A stretch of DNA of 64,000 bases, from positions 682,001 through 746,000 of the forward strand of contig NZ_JAKZJU020000001.1 of NCBI RefSeq assembly GCF_022809315.2. Reading direction: 5' to 3'. This DNA is from Mesosutterella faecium (GTDB lineage Bacteria; Pseudomonadota; Gammaproteobacteria; Burkholderiales; Burkholderiaceae_F). The notes below the pieces were generated by a model. That model had not been told where the DNA came from. It worked only from the letters and a program-made list of their open reading frames with translations, and did not search any database. This document shows positions 37,256 to 46,320 of this stretch, piece after piece; the first letter of the stretch is position 1; every line of letters starts with the position of its first letter. The translations under genes and the position numbers were made by a program.

Positions 37256-38168
37256 TGCTTTCCTTACACCGGTACCAACCGATTTTTGATGAATAAATTG
37301 TATCATGCTTAAGACACGTTTTCAATCCTGTTGTGACAGTCCCGGTCTTTTGGCAAAGAGCCAGATAAAGGCCCCCTGCTTTGTCATCAGCAGCCAGATA
37401 AATAAAGTTCCCAAACCCCAATTTTTTTGCTATTTCTGATGGAATTTTTAATTCTTGAGCCTGCGATAGCGGAAGTTTTACTGTACAGTTTCGCGTTTCG
37501 GAAGCAGTTTTGCACCATTCCCTTGGCGTTTGGCTGTCATATTTCCATGGGAATTTAATTTTTTCCCCGTCTAAGGTGTAAAGGATGGTCGACGAACATT
37601 GTTTAACTGGCTCTACTTCTTTCACCAGAAGGACATCGACTGTTGGCATGTCCGAGTAGCGTGTTTGGGCCGCAGAATCGTCAATGTTGGAAAATTCGGG
37701 ATTCTCTACCTGTAGCGATGCGCGATTAATGAGTTCGCGGATGCCGATTCGGTGGTGACATTTGTCCCCATTTTCCAGTTCATTTTTCCTAACGGAAAAT
37801 AAACCGGTTTCATTACGCTCCCCCAACGCAGATTCAATCATTACAGGAATATCGGATGGGATGTTCAGTCCAGATCTATCTTTGAACACTTCGATTGTCC
37901 GGCAGAGGATATAAGGGCTGTATACGTAGGCTGAAGCGCCAAAAGCCTGATAGGGCTTTTCTAAAGCATCTTGCAGATTAGGAGAAAGTATCCATATTTC
38001 TGCTCGAGCAGCCGCAGATCGAATCGTGTCCCTGTGTCTCCACAGCCGCCCCAGTCTTTGAAACAGCAAGTCGGCCGGTGCAACTCTAGAAATCATGAAA
38101 TCAGCATCTAAATCTAAGCTTTGCTCTAAAATCTGCGTCCCAATTAAAACTCTTCCTTTTTCATTTCT
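37245..38168 (-). pseudogene. cas3: cas3, 3' part (split by IS256 element)
   Basis: In frame from the insertion point the minus strand reads GRVLIGTQILEQSLDLDADF, then VAPADLLFQRLGRLWRH, which are helicase motifs V and VI of Cas3, followed by the C-terminal domain. Joined to 39510-41260 it would give a Cas3 of roughly 890 residues, the normal size. Translation could restart at the ATG at 38096, but that would lack the HD and first RecA domains. Confidence 0.92.
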
Positions 38169-39509
38169 GAGGGTATGGAAATTCTTGTGGGCGCCCCCTT
38201 TAGGTTAATCGAAGAAAGGTGCGATCCTGTCTCCGAACTCAATGGTTAATTCTCGCATGGCAGTTTTCCAATAAGGTGATGGCCTCACCCATCTCCTCTC
38301 CACCTTTCGGATCGCCAGGTAAAGCAGCTTCAGCGCAGCGGTCTCGCTTGGGAAAGAAGCTCTTGTCTTGACAACCTTTCGCAGGTCCCGGTTCAAGCTT
38401 TCAATGGCGTTGGTGGTGTAGATCAACCGCCTGACGGCGGGTGAGAACTCAAAGAAAGGAATCACGCGATCCCATGCGTCCAGCCAGATTTTTTCGATGT
38501 AGGAATATTTTTTCCCAAGTTCCGACTGGGCAAAATCGTTCAGCGCCTGACGTGCTTCCTCGGCGTTGACAGCACGGTAAACAGGCTTCAGCGCAGCAAC
38601 AACCGCCTTGTAATCCTTGTAGTTGACCATTTTGAGGCTGTTGCGGATCAAATGGACGATGCAGGTCTGCAGCATCGTTTTCGGAAAAGCCGTCTCCAAA
38701 GCCTCCTGCATCCCTTTAAGCCCGTCCGTGACGGCGATAAGAATGTCGTTGACGCCTCGATTCTTCAGCTCGTTAAAGACTTTAAGCCAGTATTTGGCAC
38801 TTTCATTTTCGGCCATCCAAAGACCCAGGACATCCTTCTTTCCATCGGTATCCACGCCCAGGGCGATATGGACTGCCCGGGGAGTGACCACCCCGTTTTC
38901 GCCCCTTGTCTTGATCCTGATGGCGTCAAAGAAAATCACCGGATAGACAGGGCTGAGAGGACGGTCCTGCCATTTCTGAAGCTCGGGAAGTATGGCGTCG
39001 GTCACATCGCTGATGAACTCGGCGCTGGTTTCCATCCCATATTCGTCGTAAAGATAGCCCTGGATTTCCCGTGTCGTCAGGCCTCGGGCATAAAGGGCCA
39101 AAATTTTTTCGTCGAACCCATCCAGCGTCCTTTTGTGCTTCGGAACAATCCGGGGTGTGAAGCGGCCTTTGCGGTCCCGGGGTACGTCCACATGGATGGT
39201 TCCAAGCTTGGGAGACTTCAGGGTTTTGGAGCTGTGGCCATTGCGCTCATTGTCACCCGGACGTGCCTGGCCCTTTTCATAACCCAGATGATGGGTCATT
39301 TCGCCCTCCAGCATTTTCGTCAGCAGCCGCCCCAGCAGGTGGGCCATGAAATCATCCGCTTCCCCGGAGGATTTGATTTCCCGGCCGGACTTCTTCAGGT
39401 CTTCCAGAATCTGTTCCGCGAGTTTGTCAAAAGGATCAGGTGTGCGTCTCATATTTAGGCTCTCCAAGAAGCATTATCTCAGAGCGCCCACAAAATTCTT
39501 TACACCCTC
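38169..39509 (-). mobile_element. IS256-family element inserted in cas3
   Basis: The terminal inverted repeats begin GAGGGTATGGAAATTC on the left and, on the complement, GAGGGTGTAAAGAATT on the right, and both continue TTGTGGGCGC. Perfect 8-bp duplications TCATTTCT flank it at 38161-38168 and 39510-39517. The 1341-bp element holds one transposase gene. The exact duplications suggest a recent insertion. Confidence 0.95.
38205..39467 (-). CDS. IS256-family (mutator) transposase
   Basis: A 420-residue DDE transposase. The catalytic residues lie in VIFFDAIRIK (Asp), AVTDGLKGM (Asp) and TTNAIESLNR (Glu). HLGYEKGQ and GNDERNGHS-like N-terminal blocks (here HHLGYEKGQARPGDNERNGH) and QTCIVHLIRNSLK are typical. 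It is intact and in the same orientation as cas3. A start at the second ATG (MRRTPDPF) is equally possible. Confidence 0.94.
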   Translation of the reverse strand: MESLNMRRTPDPFDKLAEQILEDLKKSGREIKSSGEADDFMAHLLGRLLTKMLEGEMTHHLGYEKGQARPGDNERNGHSSKTLKSPKLGTIHVDVPRDRKGRFTPRIVPKHKRTLDGFDEKILALYARGLTTREIQGYLYDEYGMETSAEFISDVTDAILPELQKWQDRPLSPVYPVIFFDAIRIKTRGENGVVTPRAVHIALGVDTDGKKDVLGLWMAENESAKYWLKVFNELKNRGVNDILIAVTDGLKGMQEALETAFPKTMLQTCIVHLIRNSLKMVNYKDYKAVVAALKPVYRAVNAEEARQALNDFAQSELGKKYSYIEKIWLDAWDRVIPFFEFSPAVRRLIYTTNAIESLNRDLRKVVKTRASFPSETAALKLLYLAIRKVERRWVRPSPYWKTAMRELTIEFGDRIAPFFD

Positions 39510-41260
39510 TCATTTCTGTCTCGTCTGCCTGATTTGTCAAAATAGGAAACCCATTTATTTTCTATTTTCTGGCGATCGGAAAAAGTGAATCGCGAATGCA
39601 AAAGGCCGCAGTCACAATGGAGTTCAGCGCAACGAGCCGCAAGCTCCATATATATCCTTTGACTGGAAGCGACATCGTTTTCTATCCAAATGATCTGTTG
39701 CCCTTCACTGGCTCGTACAAGAACTTCATCAATTGCTGTCTGCTCCGCATTTTTCGTACTAAGAAAAGATATTTTTATGGTTCTATCTTTCAGAGCAGGA
39801 AGGCTGATATGGTTAGTTTCCCCAGAATGCCGCCGGTAGGAAATTTGAGGGTAGCTCGCAGCCTCGATTTTGGCTCCTCGCAGCAGCGATGTCCTAGTTT
39901 TGGAAGTTAAGGTTGCAGAAAGAAGAACAACTGTGCAACAGAGGCTGTCGAGGGTTTCAATTAATTTTTGCAGGAGGTAGCCGGTATATGCATCGTAGCT
40001 GTGCACTTCATCGATAATGACAACTTTTCCTGCCAGTCCGAAAGTACGCACAAAGTTATGCTTGACTCCCATAATTGAAAGAAGGGCTTGGTCTAAGGTC
40101 CCTACAGCAAAGGGGGCTAGTAGCCCTCGTTTTTTTCCTGAAAACCAGCTTCCACCAGGAGCCGTTTCTCCTCTGCCCATGTTTCGACTTTCAAAAAATG
40201 CGTCAGCTCCAGCAAACAGTAGTCGTGGAAGTGATGATCCAGGGACGGCAAAATTTAGAAACGAACAGAACCTTTCATATATTTTTGTAGCAGTAAGCTG
40301 AGTTGGCAGAGCAAAATAAATGCCTCTGGCTCTTCCAGTGGATAAAGCTAAATAGGCAGCAAAAAGAGCTGCTTCTGTTTTGCCGGCCCCCATCGGAGCC
40401 TCAAGAATATAAACACCAGGCGAAGAGGCTATGCCTGCCAGCGCTTTTTGTGTTTTTGTAGGCTCATATTTGGTGCCATTTATGTCGCTGAAAAGATCGC
40501 CGAAGGCCAAACCTTTTGTGATGATCGGGGATATAAATCCAGCCTCTTGAATACTTGCCGAGACCAAAGGTTTCCAGTTTCTCGAAGGGTCGTCAAAAAA
40601 AGCGCCGGATCCAAGCCAATCAGCGACGGTTGTTAGGCCAGATAGCAGTTGCATCTGACTTATCGAAATACTTTCTGGAAATTGCGTCCGGAAAATATTT
40701 TCTAGCTCTTCAACTAGCCTTTCCCTCTCTTTTTCCCATAGCGGTCCGCCAAAATCTTTTTGATCAGGATTTTGGCTTTCAAGAGATTTAGGCAGATAGC
40801 CATGGTGCTGCCCGACAATAATGGCCAGCCTCTTTTGGCCAGTCATTTTTTTGACAGTTGCGTAGCTGACTCCAGGGTGCCCACCCCATCCTGCAGATTC
40901 GTAATCGCGAATAGCCAGCGGAGATTTTGGGAAACCCGTTTCGTTGAGAAGTTGGTTGGCGCTGGTTGCGAGTCTTTGGCTCTTTGTTTGAAGGGCGATT
41001 CTTAGGAAAAAAGACGGGCTGAGTTTGCCAATATCGTGAGTTGCCGCAATGAGATCTGCACCGTCGGGAAATAAATTCCTTAGCCGCGGCGGAAATAGCT
41101 GTATGAGTTCTTTCGCTATTGCGCCAACTATTAGACAGTGATCTTTCACAGATCTGCCGGGTAGAACTTCTCCGGCCGAAACCCATGTTTTTGCTGGGCA
41201 GTCCTCAGCTGGTATGTCGACGGTTATCATGAAGCTGCGGGCTTGTTTTGTGCGTTTCAT
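39510..41260 (-). pseudogene. cas3: cas3, 5' part (HD and first helicase domain)
   Basis: From ATG 41260 the frame holds about 583 codons: HD nuclease THDIGKLS (His75-Asp76), QHHG (151-154), Walker A APMGAGKTE (288-296), DEVH (417-420) and motif III LLSATL. It ends at the IS256 insertion, reading about 10 bases into the element to a stop. The nuclease is present but the second RecA lobe is missing, so processive unwinding and degradation should be lost. Confidence 0.93.
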
Positions 41261-41334
41261 GATCTTTGTTTGAAAGCCGTTGCTGTAAACTTCGACGCAG
41301 TCAAGATAACATCAAACAAGGGTAATTACTAGCG

Positions 41335-41426
41335 CGTTTCCCCTTCATCTCCAAGGGGGTGTTCCCGTGTCATAAGCCTGCAGAGTATGCGACTTGGGTG
41401 TTTCCCCACCGTTGTGGGGGTGTGTT
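41335..41426 (+). CRISPR. Solitary degenerate repeat-spacer-repeat unit upstream of cas3 (crRNA-like candidate)
   Basis: Two sequences match the sense form of the array repeat but in the opposite orientation. Repeat A (41335-41365) has CCCCTT...AAGGGG then GTGTTCC; repeat B (41399-41426) has CCCCAC-CGTT-GTGGGG then GTGTGTT. Each keeps a 6-bp stem in spite of base changes. The spacer between them (41366-41398) is exactly 33 bases, the array's spacer length. Either a relic of another array or a crRNA-like regulatory RNA. The rest of 41261-41693 has no gene and no further repeat. Confidence 0.6.
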
Positions 41427-41693
41427 TTGGCTAAAACTTATCCTTCTTCAAAACAGGAAAGTTGAGCAGCTTGAACTTTGGTTGGCGTACGCGTCAGAGC
41501 TGATCTCACAAATCGCGAGCAATCCTCTGATTAATCGCATAATCGTGAAAAGTAGGGGCCGTCAAGGACGTTGATGCTTAAAAAATAAAAAGAGAATTTC
41601 GGTTTCTAAAATTAAGCTTTTCCCGTTGGGCGCGGAAGCTTGCCAAAAGGTTCGCTAATGCTTGTATACCAAAGGTAAGGGGATTTAGATTTT

Positions 41694-44108
41694 TTACAGA
41701 TATTTTCCTGTAAGGCTTTGCGGAAGGGATTTGATATAGGACGGCGTTCCCTCCCCGGCCAGCCAACCTCCCTCTGGCCCCCGTCCGCCGAGATCAATTA
41801 CCCAGTCGCAAGAGGCGATGATCTGTGGTTCGTGTTCAGTCAGCACGACGGTGTTGCCCGCGTCGCAGAGTTTTTGAAATATGTTTGAAAGCACTGCAAT
41901 GTCCGACATATGGAGCCCTGCTGTGGGTTCGTCAAAAATGTAGAGAGTCCGCCCAACGTCCGGCCGGGCCAGTTCCGCGGCGATTTTGATTCTCTGACAC
42001 TCTCCGCCGGAAAGTGTGTGGGAAGGCTGGCCCAGATGGATATAGCTCAGCCCGACTTCGGCCAGAGCCCGGAGTTTTCTCATGATGGCGGGCCTGGCCT
42101 TGAAGTGCTCCATGGCCTGCTCAACGGTGAGGTCCAGCACTTCAGCAATGTTCAAACCCTTGTAGCGTACTTCAAGCGTCTCACTGTTGTAACGGGTTCC
42201 GTGGCAGGTGTCGCAGGGAACGAACACATCGGGCAGCAGCTGCATTTTGATTTGTCGTATGCCCTCGCCCTGGCAGGTTTCGCACCGCCCGCCCGGAATG
42301 TTGAAACTGAACCGACCGGCTGTATATCCGCGCTCCTTCGCCAGAGGCATTTCCGCAAACACTTCGCGGATGAGCTGGAAAAGGCCAAGGTACGATGCAG
42401 GGATTGAACGAGGCGTTCGTCCTATTGGAGACTGATCGACCATGAGGACCCGGCTGAAATTTTCAAGTCCCTCGATGCCTGTGCAGGCGACCGGGTCCGC
42501 GCCATCGGCATGGTTGAGCATCCGGGAAGCGGCCTTGTATAGAACGTTGTTGACCAGAGAAGATTTTCCGGATCCGGACAGCCCGGTGACTGCTGTGACG
42601 CAGCCCTCGGGGATCCGCACACTGATGCCCTTCAGGTTATTTGCTCGGGCTTCGCGGATGGTGATCCAGGTCTTGCCCGGGACACGGGGCTTGACCGGGA
42701 GCGGCATTTTTTTTCTGCCCGACAGGAAGGCTCCGGTAAGGGACGCAGGTGAGGCCATGACCTCCTTGAGTGTCCCGGCCGCACAGACCATGCCTCCGTG
42801 CTCTCCGGCTCCGGGGCCCATATCCACCAGATAGTCTGCCGCCTTCATGGTTTCTTCCCTGTGTTCCACCACGATGACGGTGTTGCCCTGGCCTCGCAGG
42901 CTGAGCAGCGTGTTAATCAGCCGGTCGTTTTCAGCGGGATGAAGGCCCGCGGAGGGTTCGTCCAGAACATAAGTGACGCCGGAGAGCCGAGTGCTCAGCT
43001 GCGCGGCCAGGCGTATGCGCTGAGTTTCGCCTCCCGAAAGTGTGTCCAGCGTTCTTGAGAGCGAAAGGTAGCCGAGGCCCGCTTGAATGAGGAATCCTGC
43101 CCTAGCCTTTATTTCCTGAAGCACGGGGTCGGCGATGGCGGCCCGCGCATCTTCAAACTTCAAAGTTTCAAAGAAAGCCCCGAAATCTGACAGGGTACGG
43201 GACAGTAAAGCGGGGTAGTTCGGGCCTTTCGGGGAGCCAAGGAAAACGTGCAGCGCGGCCTCTCGATCCCCTGCGTCCGATTCTGCCGGAGCCGCTTGAG
43301 GGCTCAGCGAAGAAAAGAGGGAAGGCTCGAGCCTGGAGAAGGAGAAGTCGCATTCCGGGCAGCTGTAATTCGTGGAAAAGCGCAGCTCTTCGCCCGTCCT
43401 GTAGTGCATGACTCCGACTTTGCCGCCCGAGAGGCTGGCGGCGAGCTCCAGGCTCTCACTCAGCCTATCCCGGGAGCCCGGACGGAGTTTGAGGCGGTCG
43501 ACGACAATGTCCAAGCGGCCGGGAGGCGACGCGGTGAGGCTTTCAGGGTTGATTTCGTCAAGGAGCATGATGGCGCTGCCAACGCGGAATCGCTGAAAGC
43601 CAAGTGAAGCCATGCGGCGGAAAAACTCTGAAAAATCGAAGCCGGTACCGAAGGTGACCGGCGAGAGTACAAGCACCGGCGTTTCCTGAGGCCATTCGAG
43701 AATGCTGGAGGCCATGGAGGAAATCGGAGTGGCCTTAAGTTCTATGCCGTGGATCGGGCAGCACGGGGTTCCGGCCCTGGCAAAAAGCAGCCTCAGGAGT
43801 TCCGCGATTCCCGTGGAGGTTGCGACGCTTGACAAGGGGGAGCCTCCCCTGGTGAGCTGCCGCACAGCGATTGTGGGCGAGAGCCCATCGATGGAGTCGA
43901 CATCGGGTCGTGGCAGCAGCGTGAGAAACTGCCTGGCGAATCCCGTGACCCCTTCTAGAAAGCGCCTCTGCCCTTCGGCGTAAATCGTGTCAAAGGCCAG
44001 TGAGCTCTTTCCGGAGCCTGAGGGGCCCGTGATGACGATGAGCCGGCCCTGAGGCAGGCCGAGGGAGATGTTCTTGAGGTTGTGGGTTCTGGCGCCGGAA
44101 ATCTGCAT
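41694..44108 (-). CDS. UvrA-like ABC ATPase (paralogue, shortened)
   Basis: An 804-residue protein related to excinuclease subunit UvrA (~940). The first Walker A is GPSGSGKSS (28-36), the first signature LSGGETQRIRLA, the second Walker A GLSGSGKSS, the second zinc module CETC...CDTC is complete and the second signature is LSGGECQRIKIA. The first zinc module keeps only CPEC; its partner CxxC and about 130 residues of the insertion domain are gone. Located divergent from ssb with clcA between. It may be a UvrA2-type paralogue rather than the main repair protein. Confidence 0.8.
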   Translation of the reverse strand: MQISGARTHNLKNISLGLPQGRLIVITGPSGSGKSSLAFDTIYAEGQRRFLEGVTGFARQFLTLLPRPDVDSIDGLSPTIAVRQLTRGGSPLSSVATSTGIAELLRLLFARAGTPCCPIHGIELKATPISSMASSILEWPQETPVLVLSPVTFGTGFDFSEFFRRMASLGFQRFRVGSAIMLLDEINPESLTASPPGRLDIVVDRLKLRPGSRDRLSESLELAASLSGGKVGVMHYRTGEELRFSTNYSCPECDFSFSRLEPSLFSSLSPQAAPAESDAGDREAALHVFLGSPKGPNYPALLSRTLSDFGAFFETLKFEDARAAIADPVLQEIKARAGFLIQAGLGYLSLSRTLDTLSGGETQRIRLAAQLSTRLSGVTYVLDEPSAGLHPAENDRLINTLLSLRGQGNTVIVVEHREETMKAADYLVDMGPGAGEHGGMVCAAGTLKEVMASPASLTGAFLSGRKKMPLPVKPRVPGKTWITIREARANNLKGISVRIPEGCVTAVTGLSGSGKSSLVNNVLYKAASRMLNHADGADPVACTGIEGLENFSRVLMVDQSPIGRTPRSIPASYLGLFQLIREVFAEMPLAKERGYTAGRFSFNIPGGRCETCQGEGIRQIKMQLLPDVFVPCDTCHGTRYNSETLEVRYKGLNIAEVLDLTVEQAMEHFKARPAIMRKLRALAEVGLSYIHLGQPSHTLSGGECQRIKIAAELARPDVGRTLYIFDEPTAGLHMSDIAVLSNIFQKLCDAGNTVVLTEHEPQIIASCDWVIDLGGRGPEGGWLAGEGTPSYIKSLPQSLTGKYL

Positions 44109-44114
44109 GGACGT

Positions 44115-45482
44115 TCAAGCCTCCCGGGTTCTGGCCTGCCGCTCGAGGATCCGGTTGCGCAGGCATTCATAAACAGGCCGCGTGCCGGTCGCGTCCGCGA
44201 TCCAGCCGGAGATGAGCGATGCGGCCACAATGACGGGGAAGCTCGACCAAGCTCCGGTCATCTCCAGCAGCAGCGCCGCTGCGCAAAGCGGCGTCCTTAC
44301 GACGGCGGAAAAAAATCCCGCGATGCAGGCCGCCATTACGGTTCCGTATTGGGGTTCTGAAATGAGCCCGAAAAACAGAAGCGCCTTGGCGCAGGCAGAG
44401 CCCGCGACGGCCCCCGCCATGAGAATGGGCATCAGGATGCCGCCTGAAACCCCGGAGGCGAAGCTCAGGCAGGAAAAAGCCGATTTGACGAGAAAGAGGA
44501 CGGCAAGCGAGGCAAGGGTGAGGCTGGTCATTTCAAGCCCAACCTGCGACGGCCCGAAGCCGACGAGGACCGTGGGGTAGGCGTAGAGAAGGGCACCGGA
44601 GAAGAAAAAAGGCAGGGCGAGGCGTTTCCAGCCGGTGAGCCGTGCGCAGCGGTCCTCCCACAGGGTGCAGCCGATCAGCGCCCGGCTGTACGCGGCGCCC
44701 AGCGCTCCCATGAGGCAGGCCGCAGGCAGGATGATCCAGGCCTGGCCCAGGGTGAGGATTTCAAGCCGTGAGAAAGGCATGACCAGGGGCAGGTGCAGAA
44801 TGCCGCTCACAGAAGCCCAGGCCGTCAGGGCGGTGATGGCCAGAAACAGGAACATTCGCCGGTCAAGCACGATGCGCATGTCTTCGATCGCGAAGAGCAC
44901 GCCCGCGATCGGGGAGGAGAAGGCAGAGGTCATGCCGGCCACGGCCCCGCCGCTGAGATAGCGGTGCATGTCCTGGGCGTGCCGGCCGTGGAAGAAGCTG
45001 CCTACTCCGACGCCTATGGCTGCTCCCATCTGAATGCAGGGCCCTTCCCTGCCCACCGACAATCCGGCCGTGAGCGAAGTAAGCGTGGCGAGAAATTTGG
45101 CCGCGAGCACGCGGTACCAGATCATGGGGGGGTACTTTCCCGCCTGGGCGAGCTCCACCTGGGGGATGCCACTGCCTCCGATCATGGGTTCAATCCGAAG
45201 CAGCAGGCCGGAAAGCAGGCAAAGCGCCGCGAGGCACGCCGTGATGATGGCCAGTCCTCTCCATCCCATGAGGAGCCACTGCGAGGCCCTGAAGACGGAG
45301 GTGGCGTTAAGGGCCGAATATGCGAGTCTGAAGACCCCGATGGTGAGGCCCGAGAAGAGCCCGATCGCTATGGCCTGAAGGACAAGCCCTGCGGCTCCGA
45401 CTGCGCCGAGCAGCTGAGATTCTCGGAACTGGTGCCGTAGCTCTGCGGTGAGTTGCGTGCGTTCGGGTGGGATGGGTTTCAT
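44115..45482 (-). CDS. ClC-type chloride channel/antiporter
   Basis: A 455-residue polytopic membrane protein of the ClC family. The selectivity-filter motifs are GSGIPQ, GREGPCIQMGAA and GGILMPILMAGA. The typical proton-pathway glutamate lies in GREGP. Bacterial ClcA exchanges chloride for protons in acid resistance. It overlaps nothing and is 6 bases upstream of the uvrA-like gene on the same strand. Confidence 0.92.
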   Translation of the reverse strand: MKPIPPERTQLTAELRHQFRESQLLGAVGAAGLVLQAIAIGLFSGLTIGVFRLAYSALNATSVFRASQWLLMGWRGLAIITACLAALCLLSGLLLRIEPMIGGSGIPQVELAQAGKYPPMIWYRVLAAKFLATLTSLTAGLSVGREGPCIQMGAAIGVGVGSFFHGRHAQDMHRYLSGGAVAGMTSAFSSPIAGVLFAIEDMRIVLDRRMFLFLAITALTAWASVSGILHLPLVMPFSRLEILTLGQAWIILPAACLMGALGAAYSRALIGCTLWEDRCARLTGWKRLALPFFFSGALLYAYPTVLVGFGPSQVGLEMTSLTLASLAVLFLVKSAFSCLSFASGVSGGILMPILMAGAVAGSACAKALLFFGLISEPQYGTVMAACIAGFFSAVVRTPLCAAALLLEMTGAWSSFPVIVAASLISGWIADATGTRPVYECLRNRILERQARTREA

Positions 45483-45548
45483 GGGGAAAAGTTGACGGCG
45501 GCCTCAGAGCAGGGATGATAAGGCAGCCGCTTCCGGGGCGAAAGGACG

Positions 45549-45576
45549 GCGGTTTAAAAATCGATTTTTAAACCGC
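45549..45576. promoter_or_regulatory. 28-bp perfect palindrome upstream of ssb
   Basis: The half-site GCGGTTTAAAAATC is followed by its exact complement GATTTTTAAACCGC. It lies 23 bases upstream of TATAAT (45599-45604), the likely ssb -10, so it covers or borders the -35 region. It does not match the LexA box CTGTN8ACAG. It could be an operator or a bidirectional terminator between clcA and ssb. Confidence 0.6.
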
Positions 45577-45676
45577 GGGATTTTCCTTGCAACGCTCATA
45601 TAATTCCCTGCATGGCTCTCCCCGGGCGAACGCAGGGCGGCCTCCTTATTTTTATCACGTGTACGAGAGAAAAAAC

Positions 45677-46165
45677 ATGGCATCAGTCAACAAAGTCATT
45701 CTGCTAGGCCGCCTTGGCCGGGATCCCGAGACGCGCTACGCCTCTGAGGGCGGCACTCCCATTTGCCATCTGGCCGTCGCTACTTCCCGGCGCTACAAGG
45801 ACCGCGACGGAAACCGCAGGGAGGAAACCGAATGGCACAACGTCGTGCTCTTCGGCCGGTCGGCAGAAATCGCGCAGCAGTACCTCCAGAAAGGCAGCGA
45901 AGTTTACATTGAGGGCCGGCTGCGCACCCGCAGCTATGAAAAGGACGGCGTTAAAAAATATTCGACCGAGATTATCGGAGAGTCCATGCAGCTTGGCGCT
46001 CGCGCCAACGCCGGCTCGGCGCCTTCGCAGAGCGATGCGCCCGCGGGATTCGAGTCCGCACAGCGCCAGAACCTGAATCAGCCGCACGCGGCCCCTGCTG
46101 CTGCGCCGAAGCCCGCGGCTCCGGCCAGTGATGTGGACAGCCTGGAAGAGGACATCCCCTTCTAA
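45677..46165 (+). CDS. ssb: Single-stranded DNA-binding protein
   Basis: A 162-residue SSB. The OB fold begins [18 protein letters not shown] and includes [10 protein letters not shown] and [16 protein letters not shown] Gly/Pro/Ala-rich linker follows, and the acidic tip ends EEDIPF, which docks partner proteins. The ATG at 45677 is the conserved SSB start; an upstream extension to 45587 is unlikely. A structured GC-rich region follows (46200-46260). Confidence 0.97.
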   Translation: MASVNKVILLGRLGRDPETRYASEGGTPICHLAVATSRRYKDRDGNRREETEWHNVVLFGRSAEIAQQYLQKGSEVYIEGRLRTRSYEKDGVKKYSTEIIGESMQLGARANAGSAPSQSDAPAGFESAQRQNLNQPHAAPAAAPKPAAPASDVDSLEEDIPF

Positions 46166-46320
46166 GGAAAGAAGTTTCTCCGCGGCAAATACACCCCCGT
46201 CTGGCCGCGGGGCGGCTTCCGGCTGCAGCTTCCTGCAGAGCGGAACGCCCCGCCGGATCAGGACGGGGGGAATTTTTTTCCTGCGCCCGCCGCCGGGAGC
46301 GGGCGGCAGGCATTAGGGGC

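Noticed and set aside
45587-45676. 30-residue N-terminal extension of SSB
   Set aside because: SSB proteins begin at MASVNKV; the extension overlaps the predicted promoter.
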